From positions 50,042,081 to 50,106,080 of the forward strand of contig CM051034.1 in NCBI GenBank assembly GCA_027627225.1: 64,000 nt of DNA, written 5' to 3'. Both the position numbers and the translations under genes were made by a program. The notes below the pieces were generated by a model that was not told where the DNA came from, searched no databases, and saw nothing but the letters and a program-made list of their open reading frames with translations. This DNA comes from Congeria kusceri. Taxonomy: Eukaryota; Mollusca; Bivalvia; Myida; Dreissenidae. The stretch's first letter is position 1. Each line of letters starts with the position of its first letter. Below, piece by piece: positions 18,832-31,356 of the stretch.

Positions 18832-21357
18832 ACATCATTATCCTCATCATATCATCATCAGTAATATCATCATCATAACAATCATCTCTTTATTTTATGT
18901 TTTCTATAACATGCTTATTTGTTGAATGTTTTTTTTTTAGTAATTTGCGTACATGCAGTTCATAAGTGATATACTGGGCCAAATTGCTTAGGCCGAAAAT
19001 AAAATATTGTTTGTTTACCCTCCTGCAACCCATGCTAATAAAGGGTGGGTTGGTAGGTCGGAAATATATTTTATTTTTATACACAATAAGTCATTTTCAT
19101 TCATGTTTTCCTTATGTTCGAAATGTTACGTTTAGTATAAATTTTTGATATGTTCGTTGTAGTAGATTTATAACGTTCTGCTTATGTTCTAATTACCTTA
19201 CAATAATGTATCAAAATTGAACAAACAATAACATACGTTAAAAACAAGATCGTTAATAATAAAAACCTGTTAAAACTAAGGAGTAATAATGTGACGTTAC
19301 AATTTGCCGGGCATCCAAAACAGAATGCTGTTAGAAACAGACATAGCAACGGTGACTGTCAAACTGCGGCAAGTAGTTTGTAGCTCAAAAGCTTTGCACG
19401 TGGATAGTGTTTAAAAGCATCAATATGTAATACTGTACCTGAACAACGCAAATGCTCGAGCATACATGAATTAACATTCTATACAAGTAAAAACAAATAG
19501 GACACTGTTCAATAATAAAAAGACAGCAACATTACATTTGTTATAAATTAAAATAAAAAGAAAAGGCGCTGAAGTTTATTTACTTTCATTTTTGACAAGG
19601 ACTAACTTTTATTCAAATGTTGCCTTAGCCAAAGTGTTTGCATAATTCTAATCCGTGTGCATTGATGAGTTTGAATAAAACTTTCATTAGTTATTACTAG
19701 ATCTAGTTATGTTGTTGTTTTTTATAACAAAATAAGACGTTTGACGCGATCAGTTTGTCGAGTTACATGACGTCGTAATTCATATTTTAAGTAAACGGTT
19801 CCTTTCACCACAATTCACCAAATGATGAGATTTATTTATATTTATGTATATTTATTTATTATTTACTATTCTTATTTGTTGTAATTTATTACAAACGCGG
19901 CTGTTAAAAACAGGCATATCTGTAACAAAACACATACCTAACGCAAATGTGTTAGAAATGACTTGCTTCTTTACCAATTAAAATTAGAATGAGGGCGTGA
20001 TGAACTTTCAAACGACGACGCTCATTTGCTTGTGGAAATGTTGTGCGTTCTCATTGGCTGACTGCTCGGCTCTTGTTAATCTGACTCCTACTGCGTTAAG
20101 ATTTTATCGATAATGGACACTTGCTGCATAAAGGCGAGTTTGTTAATTGCCGGTGGGCGTTCTTTGTCTTTTAAAAAAACATGCATATGCGAGCGGAAAT
20201 GGTTGCGCCCTAGAATCTGACACCGGAAGTTATGGCATTCTTTTCGTAAAAGCATGCGTCAAAATACGCCGAATTACGCGTTTCCGATAACTGTTCGTTT
20301 AAAGTCATTTTATAAGCGTCTTTTGAAAGTAAGATTTGTACACGCTATTGGATTCTTTTTAAGGATTCGCACCCCGCCTGTTCACACAAAAATAAAATAA
20401 AATATTATTTTCTTTGGTCTATAAAATTGTGTGGGTCGCGGCGATTTTGCTGGGTCGGTCGCGGGAGGGAAAACAAACAATATTTTATTTGAGGCCTAAA
20501 CCGCCACTTTTGTATTGCGTATATTTCCATCAATTGTTACTCTTCTATTTTCCAAATTTTAGTTTTGATGTGGCTTTCCATCTTCTTTCAATTAACCTTA
20601 ACATGGGATGTAAAAGGACTCGCACGTGACCAATTCGTGATGATGATGATTATGATCTGATGATGCTGGTGATGATGCTTATGATGATGATGTTTGATAT
20701 CATCTGAAATGGTCGAAATGATGATGTACATAAACTACCGAAGTGCGTTCCGTTTCCCCAATTATATGTACCACTGCAACGCACTTTGGTGCTGACCAAA
20801 AAGCGAATGCACTTTGTTGTTGAACACCGAAGTTGCGTTAACACCAAAGTGCGTTGCTACATAGAAACAGGTTGAATAATTTATAACTTTTACACGTACA
20901 TAAACTATAATGATTTATGGAACTGAATATTACAGAAACAGGCGCGACTCCGAACGTCTTGTTCAAGGCAAGGCGAGTTCAGAACGAGACTCCTTCTCCT
21001 CAAGAAGTCATCGTGTTTAAGGATGTGCTTTACAACTTCGGTTCCGGGTACGACAGTTCAAGTGGCGTCTTCACGACACCTGTGAATGGTACTTACCTTT
21101 TTACAGCTCGGTTGTTGTCCACAAGCGGCGGATCAGTGTTCTTTGAAATAAACGTCGACGGAAACATGAATTCGAACGGCGCCTTGTATAATCATAACGG
21201 TTGGAGCTACGCTACGGCAGATTCCGTAGTCCGTTTGTTACCCGGGCAAAAAGTTTGTATAAAGTCGTTATATTCGAACGAGATGTCGAATGCTGGGCTA
21301 CTTAATTTATTAAACTCGAAAAGCAATGAATTTACAGGAGTACTGCTGCACTTCTAG
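18016..21357 (+). CDS. Secreted C1q-domain-containing protein (two exons, complete)
   Basis: Exons 18016-18298 and 20936-21357 join in phase 1 to give 234 residues. Seen: a hydrophobic N-terminus (ELLLVWLVQSAPGASRA) typical of a cleaved signal peptide; residues about 35-92 with charged/hydrophobic heptads (coiled coil); then a C1q head of about 135 residues with the family landmarks V-F-K-D-V-L-Y-N-F-G, Y-D-S-S-S-G-V-F-T-T-P-V-N-G-T-Y-L-F and a final F-T-G-V-L-L-H-F. Known: such proteins trimerise through the C1q head, and in bivalves they form a large family of secreted lectin-like immune recognition proteins. There is no collagen stretch; the coiled coil replaces it. The ligand cannot be told. 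Confidence 0.92.
18612..20860. mobile_element. Large inverted-repeat element filling the C1q gene intron
   Basis: Outer arms repeat ACGCACT-TGGTGTTGAAC motifs (18612-18705; inverse at 20735-20860), next come (CAT)n on the left and (ATG)n on the right, then inner arms 18988-19080 and 20400-20500 sharing TTAGGCC, AAATAAAATATTGTTTGTTT and ACCCTCC in inverse order. No transposase frame is visible. Confidence 0.6.
18762..18862. repeat. (CAT)n microsatellite
   Basis: About 30 TCA/CAT units; polyserine and polyhistidine frames over it are artefacts. Confidence 0.95.
20936..21357 (+). CDS. C1q-domain gene exon 2: C1q head and stop
   Basis: Acceptor TTACAG. The exon begins EtGATPNVLFKARR and encodes the entire C1q head, as is usual for this family. 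It ends LLHF-TAG. No canonical AATAAA is seen in the next 150 bp. Confidence 0.92.
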
Positions 21358-21749
21358 ATGCATTAATATTCGTTTCTTATAAGCTTTATTGTCGCAAGTG
21401 TATTGTACTACTATATGGCATGATTCCATGTATAGTCTTGATAAAACGATAAGTTCTTGATGGTAAAATAATTCGTAAATGAATGCTACTTATTATACTA
21501 ACTAATGTAAAAGTAGTTTTCCCAGTTTTTTCCAGGTTTTGCTCACAAAGTATGTAATGTTGCCTGTTGAGCTCGTGTCGCGTCTGCCTGTCAATAGTGT
21601 TAAGGTTTCTTGTGAGAAGCACAAACTACAAAGTGGTAAATTTCCGGTATTTTTCTGATAAATAAGCAAACAAAATATTAGCAAACTTGATGGAGTTTAT
21701 ATTTCCTATTATTTTATCATTGTGTAAAAGTATTATTGTGACCGACTGT

Positions 21750-22140
21750 TCTGCCCGTGAATTAATTCTAGCGAGTAAAACACACAGAGAGTGAATCATT
21801 CTGAAAATAGCGCGCGGTAAAGTTGTGTTAATACACACGCATCAATTAACGCTCGGAGAAACCTAAACCCGAGAATTTCATTAAATGATGAATTTATATT
21901 TATAAACTTACTGTGCATGTTACTTTATATTTGAATTGTGGTTGCGTTTTATTAAGAATTATTTATAATTGCACCTTTTTATCAACTTCACCAGTATATG
22001 TTATTCAAGGTATAACAATGTTCAACATCTTTATATTAGTAAAATGTGGTGCAAGAAGTCTCGTAAATACGTCGACATGTTATTCATGTTACTTTAGCTT
22101 CATTTGCGTAGCATGAAAACAGTATGCGCAATACTACTAA
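21750..22140. repeat. Dispersed repeat, copy B left part
   Basis: Same block order as 6320-6660. Here the left and right parts are separated by the element at 22151-22745. Confidence 0.6.
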
Positions 22141-22150
22141 TACATATAGT

Positions 22151-22745
22151 ATATTATTATGCCCCACTTCAAAGAAGTGGGTGTATATTGCTTTGCACCT
22201 CTCCGTCGGTCGGTCGTTCGGTCGGTCAGATGGTCGGTCGATCTGTCCATAGAACATTTCGTTTCCGCACGATATCTAGAGAACGCTTTGACCTACGATC
22301 ATTTAAGTTGGTATGCTGGTTACTTGGAAGGAAGGAAGACGCCTATTGATTTTGAGATCAACAGGTCAAAGGTCAAGGTCACAGAGGCTTGTAACATGAA
22401 ATTCGTTTCCGCACGATATCTAGAGAACGCTTTGACCTACGATCATTTAAGTTGTTATGCTGGTTACTTGGGATGAAAGGAATTTTGAGGTCAGCAGGTT
22501 AAAGGTCAAGGTGACAGAGGCTTGTAACATGAAAACTGTTTCCTTCTAGACCATTTCGTTTCCGCATGATATGTAGAATACGCTTTGACCAACGATCATC
22601 CAAGTTGGTATGCTGGTTTCTCGGGAGGAAAGGAAGACGCCTATCAATGTTGAGGTCAACAGGTGAAAGGTCAAGGTCACAGTGGCTTGTAACATGAAAA
22701 CTGTTTTCTAAGTAGACCATTTTGTTTCCGCAGGATATCTATAGA
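22151..22745. mobile_element. Element with ATGCCCC end and AGGTCA-rich tandem body
   Basis: It opens with the hairpin ATGCCCCACTTCAAAGAAGTGG, then a GGTCGGTCGTTCGG tract, then three diverged about 160-bp units each with ACAGGTCAAAGGTCAAGG. Confidence 0.7.
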
Positions 22746-23019
22746 TGTTTTGGCCTATTTGATGTTTAAATAAAACAGAAAACATGTATCCTTTGATAAT
22801 AGACAGTAAAAATAAATCCATCATGATACTCTATCTTTCTTTCAACTTAATATTTACTTTCGAAAGCATCAACTTTAATTTCCTCCCCATGTGTTAATGT
22901 GCACATACAATATTACAAAAAATTCTTAACAATTTCACATATTGACGACTTGGCTGCAAGTCAGGGGGGTGGGGATACATGTTTTACAAACATCTCTTGT
23001 TTAACATAACTATGTACAC
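22746..23019. other. Short unassigned stretch
   Basis: AT-rich, between a mobile element and a dispersed repeat; nothing recognised. Confidence 0.3.
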
Positions 23020-23500
23020 TTGTCTGATATATTTATAATAATTTTCATTCGTTCCCGCTATTATTTTCTGACAATGTTAAATTGTTATATTTGGCTGACA
23101 AATTCATGTATCAATTACGCTTACGTAAATTACTAGTATTTAGGTTAATCATGTATCACTGGTGAAAACATGGGGCGGTATATGACCCGTTTGTTCACGA
23201 TACAGATATCAATAATGATTTAGTTTATCTCAAATTAATTTTGGGGCCGATACGTTTTCTTATGGTGTTAAAAAAATCGAGTGTCCGGGAAGTCTCTTTA
23301 GTAGGGACCGAACAATCTGGGGTCCGAGAAGTCTCTTTAGTAGGGACCGAACAATCTGGGGTCCGAGAAGTCTCCTTAGTAGGGACCGAAACATTTGGGA
23401 AGTCACGTAACCGATCATCTTGGTCCTCTTGTATTATATTTGTGGCAAAAAACGACATCTCAATATTAATTTCAACGCCGATTGTCTTTAAAAAAAGACA
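23020..23500. repeat. Dispersed repeat, copy B right part, with 41-bp tandem
   Basis: Matches 8735-9185. Inside, a unit GTCCGAGAAGTCTCTTTAGT-AGGGACCGAACAATCTGGG is repeated three times where copy A has about two. Confidence 0.8.
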
Positions 23501-23539
23501 TTTCTTGTGTGTAGTCATTTCATGCGCCTTCTTATTTAA

Positions 23540-23770
23540 GTGATTATTTGCACACTGATGTTCAAAGATGATTTTCGCCTGTTACTTTCTTGTCAAGAGA
23601 GTGTTTTATCCAGAATGTTTTTCAACGTGGTATCCGAGAACAATTCGAATCATACGCTGGAAATGTTGCATAAATATTTTTCTAGTGCTTACGTTCGTGC
23701 GTGTTCGATGAAGGCGAATACGTTTTGTGACAGACTACGACAGAATTCTTTATTAACTCTGGACACTTAA
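23540..23770 (+). CDS. Unrecognised open reading frame fragment
   Basis: Seventy-six codons of balanced composition, including LLSCQESVLSRMFFNVVSEN and SSAYVRACSMKANTF, richer in GC than its surroundings and lying just after a dispersed repeat. No start or splice site is convincing. It could be a relic of a mobile-element protein or a terminal exon. Confidence 0.2.
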   Translation: MIICTLMFKDDFRLLLSCQESVLSRMFFNVVSENNSNHTLEMLHKYFSSAYVRACSMKANTFCDRLRQNSLLTLDT

Positions 23771-24009
23771 TACAACTGAAGAGGTCTTTCTTTTTGGCTC
23801 GCGGATCGGTGAGTTTCATTTCAAAAACTGATTTAGAATTGGGCTCACAAACATTTTTATGGAAATAGGCATGTATTATCTATTTGGGCAATATCCCGAT
23901 GTATCTTCGACTATACAAATATATATATTACGTATATAATAATGAACGCGAATAATATTAGTTATATTTTAATTATCTACTGTATTTCAGTAATGCACCT
24001 TTCAGTATC

Positions 24010-24290
24010 CCCCCCCCCCCCGGGGGGCAGCGGCGGGCATATACGGGACTTTAGACTGAAAGCGATTCACGACAGGCATTTGACATTCCGAATGATTCCG
24101 GGTCCCGGGGTAATAGACTGGTCGGATTTTAGATCCCGGTAATAAAGGCCCTCAGGCCATTTGATAAACATAAAGCATCTCCTACTGATGAGATTTAGAC
24201 ACGTATGCTTGGCTCTAAGGTGGGGAATCAGACCCCCGAAAATAACATTTGTCAAATTCCCCTGGATCAGCAGTAGGAAAATATGGATTT
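24010..24290. repeat. Interspersed repeat, first copy
   Basis: Shares CATTTGACATTCCGA, AATCAGACCC, GAAAATAACATTTGTCAAAT and CCCCTGGATCAGC with 34895-35135. Confidence 0.65.
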
Positions 24291-24527
24291 TTGCATAATA
24301 TCTATTGTTTATTTAACTATATAGATTAGCAGAAAGTATACTTTTTTTTAGTTTAAAATCTTACATTTAAAGATTTGAATCTTAAGTGGAAAAAAAAGCT
24401 AAACTTAAGATGTTCATAGAATATGGCCCCAGGACAGATATAATGTTTTGTAACCCAATAATTTTGAAAATCGTGATATAATGTTTTTTAACCCAATAAT
24501 TTTGAAAATCGTGAGACACATTTTTAA

Positions 24528-25290
24528 CGGAAACAAGTCCTCGTTTGCTGTATTGTACACGAAGTTACATAACTTAAACAGCAAATGAGTGAAATGACTT
24601 TAAAGATCTTATCATCTGAAACCGTAAGGTCCAGAGGTTTTGTATTTGGTTGGTAACATTGTGTAGCGGTCCTCTGCAAAGATTGTTCAAATAATGCCCC
24701 TGGGGTCAAAACTGGTCACGCCCCAGGGTCACATGGTTTATTTAGACTTAAATAGAAAAATGACTTTAAAAATCTTCGCATCTGAATCCGCAAGGCCCAG
24801 AGGTTTAATATTTGGTATGTAACATTGTAAAGTTGTCCTCAATAAATATTGTTTAAATGATGCCCCTGGGGTCAAAACTGGCCACACCCCGGGGGTCACA
24901 TGGTTTATATAGACTTAAATAGCAAAATGACTTGAACAATCTTCTCCTCTGAAACTGCAAGGGCCAGAGGTTTTATATTTGGTATATAACATCGAATAGT
25001 GATCCTCTACAAAGATTGTCCAAATTCCCCTGAGGTCAGAACTGGCCATGCCCCGGGGGGTCAAATGGTTTATATAGACTTAAATAACAAAATGACACCC
25101 TCCGGGGTCACATGGTTCCTATAGACTAATATGGAAAATGAGCTTTAAAAAACTTCTCCTCTGAAACCGCATGGCCAAAAGGTATCACATTTGGCTTGAA
25201 ACATTGATCACTACAAATATTGTTCAAATTATGCCCCTGGAGTAGAAAGTGGCCACGCTCTGTGGGTCACATGGTTTATTGAGACTACAA
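24528..25290. repeat. About 185-bp tandem repeat
   Basis: Four to five diverged units with TTTATATAGACTTAAATAG, TCTGAAACCGCAAGG, ATGCCCCTGGGGTCAAAACT and GGCCACGCCC. Confidence 0.8.
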
Positions 25291-25938
25291 AATTGGTGAA
25301 CCTTTCTATCATTCACGTTACGTCTTCACAGGGTAACTTTGCAAAAGAAGGGTTGAAAAGATCTGCAGATTTTACATTGGTTTCAGATGTTTTGACAGCA
25401 CATGTATGTACGGATATTGTGATTAATGACACACTACATAAACACTAACGATTGGCTGGAACTTAAAGACTTACAAAGATATACATTTATCGATTGAAAT
25501 TAGTATATCGTAAAGTTTATATAATACAGAACAAATTGATATAGACCGTATCTTTGTCATAACATTTTTAGGGTTGTATTTGTTTAAGATATTTCGATTA
25601 TGGAAGAATGACAAATATAATATAAATTATTGTAATTGTGTGGTAAATTATATTGTTAAACACTTTGTTGTTATGTTTGTGATAACATTTATTATGACTA
25701 TTATACTTTTCAGAGCTTGCTTTGTTATATTGCGTTATTTTATATGTTAGCTTAATTAAATTAAACTGGAAATAATTTCAGTAGTTCTTTGTGCACAAAA
25801 GAAGTCCTTAATCAGCAGTAGGCTTCAAGTGTAACAAAAATATCCCCACAATCCGGTTGATATTTAACTATAAACATGTCATCAAATTTTAATGATGTCG
25901 AGAATGTTTGAAATATTAAAAAAATGCTTTTGCTTTTT
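25291..25938. other. Non-coding, nothing recognised
   Basis: AT-rich; no coding or repeat structure seen. Confidence 0.35.
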
Positions 25939-26818
25939 ATAATTATGCCCTCCGTCGAAGAAGCGGGGGTGTATTGCTTTGCAAATGTAGGTCTGTTGGT
26001 ATGTCGGTTGACCTATCCTTGTCTGGGCAATACATACAGAACCCTTTGGCCTAGGTTCTTCAAACTTCGTAGGAAGGTTATAACTAATAAAGGCTCTTTA
26101 TTGATTTGGGGGCCTGTGTGTCAAAGTTCAAGATCCAACTTTCAAAAAAGACACAAGGTTTTAAAACCTTGTCTGGGCAATAACTCCCGAACCCTTGTGC
26201 CTAGGTTCTTCAAACGTGGTAGGTAGGTTGTTCATGTTAAGTTAAGGAAATCCTGATGAACAGTCGCGAAATTATAAAAATGGAAGTGTTCTATTAGATG
26301 TGTGATTGATTGTACAGATTATAGTAACAAGATTGCCAGATTTGCCACAACTGTAGTAACATGAGCTGTTTGTAAAAGAGTTACGCCCCCTCTAGGTTAT
26401 AAGCAGTCTTTAAAATGTCAAGTTTGCTGAAGATTGGGTGAAAACGGTTCGACATAGAGAGTGGAAACTGCTAAAAAGGCCAATTTAAGACAAATCAATG
26501 GCAATAACTCTGAATTTCCTGGAGTGGTTTTGTTGATCATCGCGTTTGGTGAAGATCGGACAAAAAATGTTTTACTTAGAGAGTGGAAACGGCTAAAAAG
26601 GCTAATTTTAGATAATTCAATGGCCATTTTCCTAGGGTGATTTGGCTAATTATCAAACTTGGCTGAGATATTATGCCCACAAACATTTTCATGTAGATTG
26701 GTGAAGATCAGATGAAAAATGTTGAACTAAGAGAGCAGAAACAAAGTGGTCCACCAACAAATCCACATATGCAAACCAATATACCCCGCCATCTTCGAGG
26801 GGGGTGGGGGCATAATAA
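25939..26818. mobile_element. DNA element with ATTATGCCC inverted ends
   Basis: The left end ATAATTATGCCCTCCGTCGA and right end (inverse of ATTATTATGCCCCCACC) are complementary over about 40 bp with gaps, both continuing into GCGGGG-GTAT-TTG. The interior has diverged repeats. Confidence 0.7.
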
Positions 26819-27063
26819 TTAAAGTCAATGATACAATTACTTAAAACTTTTATGTTTATTGAAACACTTTGAGTCTGTGTCTTGGAAAGAATCAGTTCTT
26901 GCTGACTTTGGGAAAGATCACTGGAATTAGAGTATGGATCAAACTAACACTTTCACAGTTGCAAGATGGATACCGTATGCATAAGACCACTGCGAATGAC
27001 ACCATTGGTGTTCATTTATAACAATTTTGAGGAATTTACGGGCTTCAGAAATTTTTATTTTTT

Positions 27064-28804
27064 AGCTCGACTATTCATCGTATAGTTTGAGCTATACTAC
27101 TCACCCGTTCGTCGGCGACGGCGTAATGCTGTGGTTAAGGTTTGCGTGCAACAAGTCCATATCTCGGTAACTAATACAGATATTAAAATGAAACTTCACA
27201 CATGTGTTCGAGGTCATTATGTGAAGTCACTGACCAAGGCCCTGACCTGCAATTTAGCAGAATTATGCCCCTTTTTGTAATAGAAAATCAGGTTAACGTT
27301 TGCGTGCAACAACTCCCTATTTCTAGATCTACTACAGATATTAAATTGAAACTTCACACCTGCCTTCAGGGTCATTATATAAGGTCACTGGCCAAGACCC
27401 ATAACTGTGACCAGCATTTTAGCAGAATTATGCCCCTTTTTGTACTTGAAAAGTCAGGTTAAGGTTTGCGTGCAAGAGAAAGTTCAGGTTAAGGTTTGCG
27501 TGCAACAAGTACATATCTTTGTAACTACTACAGATGTTCGATTGAAACTTCACACATATGTTCGGGGTCATTATGTGAGATCACTGACCAAGGCTCATAA
27601 CTCTAACCTGAAATTAAGCAGAATTATGCCCCTTTTTGTACTTTTTATAGAGATATTCAATTGAAACTTCACACATGTCTTTAGGGTCATTATATAATGT
27701 CACTTACCAAGGCCCGTAACTCTGACCTGCAATTTAGCAGAATTATGCTTCTTTTTGTATTAAGAAATTTTAGGTTTAAGTTGACGTGTAACAACTTCAT
27801 ATATCTATATCTACTACTGATATTCAATTAAAACTTCACACATGTCTTCAAGGTCCTTATATAAGGTCACTGGCCAAGACCCATAACTGTGACCAGCATT
27901 TTAGCAGAATTATGCCCCTTTTTGTACTTGAAAAGTCAAGTTAAGGTTTGCGTGCAGGAGAAAATTCAGGTTAAGGTTTGCGTGCAGCAAGTACATATCT
28001 TTGTAACTACTACAGATGTTCAATTGAAACTTCACACATATGTTCGGGGTCATTATGTGAGGTCACTGACCAAGGCTCATAACTCTAACCTGAAATTAAG
28101 CAGAATTATGCCCCTTTTTGGACTTAGAAATTCAGGGTAAAGTTTGCGTGCAACAACGGTATATCTCTTTAACTACTACAGATATTCAATTGAAATTTCA
28201 CATATGTCTTCAGGGTCATTACATGTATATAATTGTACTAGAAAATCAGGTTAACTTTTGCGTGCAACAACTCCATATCTCTATATATACTACAGATATT
28301 CAATTGAAACTTCACAAATGTCTTCAGGGTCATTATATAAGGTCACTGATCAAGGCCCATAACCCTGACCTTCAATTTAGTAGCATTAAGCCCCTTTTTG
28401 TACTTAGAAATTCAGGTTAAAGTTTGCATGCAACAACTCCATATCTCTATAACTACTAGAGATATTCAATTGAAACTTCACACATGTCTTTAGGGTCATT
28501 ATATAATGTCACTTACCAAGGCCCATAACTCTGACCTACAATTTAGCAGAATTATGCTTCTTTTTGTATTAAGAAATTTTAGGTTTAAGTTTGCGTGCAA
28601 CAACTTCATATCTCTATATCTACTACTGATATTCAAATAAAACTTCACACATGTCTTCAAGGTCCTTATATAAGGTCACTGGCCAAGACACATAACTGTG
28701 ACCAGCATTATAGCTGAATTATGCCCTTTTTTGTAGTGATAAAGGTCTAAAACTCTGACAAGCAGTTGAAAATTCGAGCGCGCTGTCCTGAGGCAGCTCT
28801 TGTT
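27064..28804. mobile_element. Element with AGCTCGA ends and about 160-200-bp tandem body
   Basis: It begins AGCTCGACTATTC and ends CGAGCGCGCTGTCCTGAGGC. Inside are many units of GTTTGCGTGCAACAA, AACTACTACAGATATTCAAT, TGAAACTTCACACATG and AATTATGCCCCTTTTTGTAC. Two more copies lie at 28943-29306 and 40303-41868. Open frames in it are artefacts. Confidence 0.8.
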
Positions 28805-28942
28805 ATGAAAAGGAAATTGAAATATAAACACCATAAAACTTAACAGTTTATGTTCAGACATTAATACAGTCTGAAGTTTAATGTGATAACCAAATTTCAA
28901 ATACTTCAAATTGTTTTTCGGACCTAAATTACTAGCACTTTT

Positions 28943-29306
28943 TAGCTCAATTATTCTCCAGATAGTCCGAGCTATTCTACTCACCCATTCGTCAGCGTAA
29001 TGCTCTGGTTATGGTTTGCGTGCAACAAGATCATATCTCTTTATCTACTACATATATTTTATTAAAACTTCACACGTCTTCAGGGTCATTATATGAGGTC
29101 ACAAATGTGACTAGCCCATTTTTGTACTTAGAAATATTCAGGTTAAAGTTTGTGTGCAAGTACATATCTCTGTAACTACTACATATATTCAATTGAGAAT
29201 TCACACATGTTTTTGGAGTCATTGTGTATGGGCACTGACTAAGGCCCATAACTTCGACAAAGAGGTACTAATAGTTAAGCGAACTGTCCTGAGACAGCTC
29301 TTGTTA
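28943..29306. mobile_element. Short copy of the AGCTCGA-end element
   Basis: Same ends and unit words as 27064-28804 but with only one to two internal units. Confidence 0.75.
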
Positions 29307-29406
29307 TCTTTTAAATTAATGTTCACAATAACTTGCGAAACAAGAAAAGACATTGCTGTGTCAAAGCAAAACTTTCCAGGCTTGCTAAGAATTCTTCATT
29401 AAACAG

Positions 29407-29546
29407 ATTTAAGACAATGACCAATAATCCGGACAAGAATGCACTTCAAGGCACCAAGCACTGAACATCTAGATTTCAATGACACAGTCAGTCTTGAAGT
29501 GTCCAATGCCATATCTGACGGTGGTTCACTGGTCGTTCTTGGAGAA
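29407..29546 (+). CDS. Candidate orphan exon
   Basis: The stretch lies between TTAAACAG and a perfect donor (GAA before GTAAGT). From an ATG at 29439 it encodes 36 open codons of ordinary composition (STEHLDFNDTVSLEVSNAIS), phase 0. It does not join RLR exon 1 in frame, so it may be a 5' untranslated exon of that gene, an exon of another transcript, or a relic. It is not recognised. Confidence 0.3.
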
Positions 29547-29549
29547 GTA

Positions 29550-30690
29550 AGTCTTGGACATTATTATTCTTACTAGTAATAATTACTATATTTAAAGCTC
29601 ATATTTCAAAGTTTGAAAAGCACATTGCTTACACAAAGTTGAATGTTTGACAAATAAATGTTATTTTTCGAGAAAATATTGCTACCTGTTAGACATACCC
29701 TAGTATTTTTTTACACAACAATGCATAATAAATATCAATTTTCAAAATAAACATGTTTTTCAACTAAAAACAGCATAAACAGACAAAACGATTCGATAGA
29801 TTCTATAAATTCCTGTTTTAAAATTACATTTTTTAGAGAAATGTTTTTTCCAACCACTAACTGTGAAACTGTCCCTTTATACTTTTCACTGGATACACTG
29901 TGTGCCACTGGAGTGACACACATACTATTGACTATAATTGTCTTGCTTTGGAGTGAAGAAACGATCTAATGAGACTAACTTTTAAGTTTACATATTCTCA
30001 AAATATTTACAATATTCGTATGTGTTTTCTCGTTACACGCTACTATGAAATCAGAAACATCATTGATTGCAGCATCAGTTTTATTGTAGTGTGTAACCTA
30101 CTCAAATTGTTATTATTACAACACAAAAATAATTTAGTCCAAAACAGAAAGTGAAAGTGAAAATTTTCTTCAACTTTTTTTTTTAATTCGGAAACTAAAT
30201 AGGCATTAACATACTGTATAGTAAAAAATAATTCTGAAAAGACGACTTTTTAAAAGCCAGACGGTCACGTACATAAAGGTAAAGTTATAGCCGTTCGTAA
30301 CCATCTTATTTTGTGATTGTAACACCAATCTGACTGATAATGATACGTCACTCTGTAGGTAATTTTGATAATAAATAAATTGGTAGTGTGTATGTCATTG
30401 TCAGCTTAATTCCTGTAACCCTAGTTAGGTTTGTATGTTTACTATGCTAATTCGTGCAAAGTGAACGTATTTCATAAGCATTGTTATTAGTAATAATACT
30501 GATCTTTTTAAGGAATAAATTATCTTGAAATTTTAATTTAAAGGGACATACTCAGATTGGCACATTGAGAATTTAAACAACTTGTGTCAAATACTCCACA
30601 TAGGTCATCACAATATTTATTATATATAAAGACCTGAATAACACTCCGAATGCAGAAATATATTGGAAATAATGTGTTGTTTATAAATAA
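29550..30690. other. Non-coding, nothing recognised
   Basis: AT-rich, upstream of the RLR gene. AAAGGGACATACTCAGATTGGCAC near 30541 resembles the start of a dispersed repeat, but no second copy is in the window. Confidence 0.35.
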
Positions 30691-30699
30691 ACTTAAATT

Positions 30700-31060
30700 G
30701 CAGGGCCATTCAGATGGGGAATTTTACGGCAAAAGGGGATGTTTTTTTTAGAAAAGCATTATTAAATGTTTATATTTTACTTTGTTATAAAACATTAATT
30801 GTTTTGTTACAAATGATTTCTTAGATTATGCACCAAATTGGTTTGATGAAACTTTGCTGGGATAGTTTACCAAAATTCCTCTATCTTAGTTATTTTTTTG
30901 TTCTGATTTTGGTAATAGTTTTTTTCAAAATAAGGCTTACCTTCTTAGGGGAATTATAAGGTAAATATAGGAGAAAAACATATACTTTTTAAGCTGGGGA
31001 ACAGGGCTGAATTTCGGTCCCAATTGGCATTAAAAACACTGAATTCAAATGCTAAATTTA
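30700..31060 (+). repeat. Interspersed repeat upstream of the RLR gene
   Basis: Matches 51420-51790 in the same orientation (GGGAATTTTACGGCAAA-GGGG, TTTTAGAAAAGCATTA, GGTTTGATGAAA, AAAATAAGGCTTAC). Confidence 0.8.
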
Positions 31061-31289
31061 CATCCTTTGTTTAGCTTTTCATTTTGAATATACTTTTGTT
31101 TACAGTTTGCACAAAACACAAAAGAACATGGCTTGGGGGGCGTAGTCAATTTGGGTTAAAAGTCACTGAATGTGACCACAGCTTGCAGATGCTTTTTTTT
31201 TTAAACTTCAAATTTTATTAAATGTTATTCTAATTGGTGGATGAAATATTAATAAGTTGTTAAAATCATTTTAGTTTTATTAAAATTGA

Positions 31290-31296
31290 TATAAAA
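31290..31296 (+). promoter_or_regulatory. Possible TATA box of the RLR gene
   Basis: TATAAAA lies 61 bp before the start codon. In sequence this AT-rich a chance match is likely, and an upstream untranslated exon is an alternative. Confidence 0.25.
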
Positions 31297-31356
31297 CATT
31301 AAACTGATACAAATTGGTGTTGGTTTATTTCATTGAGAAGCCAATTAGAATCAACC

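Noticed and set aside
18682..18925. Poly-Ser or poly-His protein
   Set aside because: Translation of the CAT microsatellite in the C1q intron.
27064..28804. Several 80-100-codon genes (Cys-Val-Gln-Gln / His-Thr-Cys rich)
   Set aside because: They are translations of a tandem repeat unit inside a mobile element and recur in every copy.
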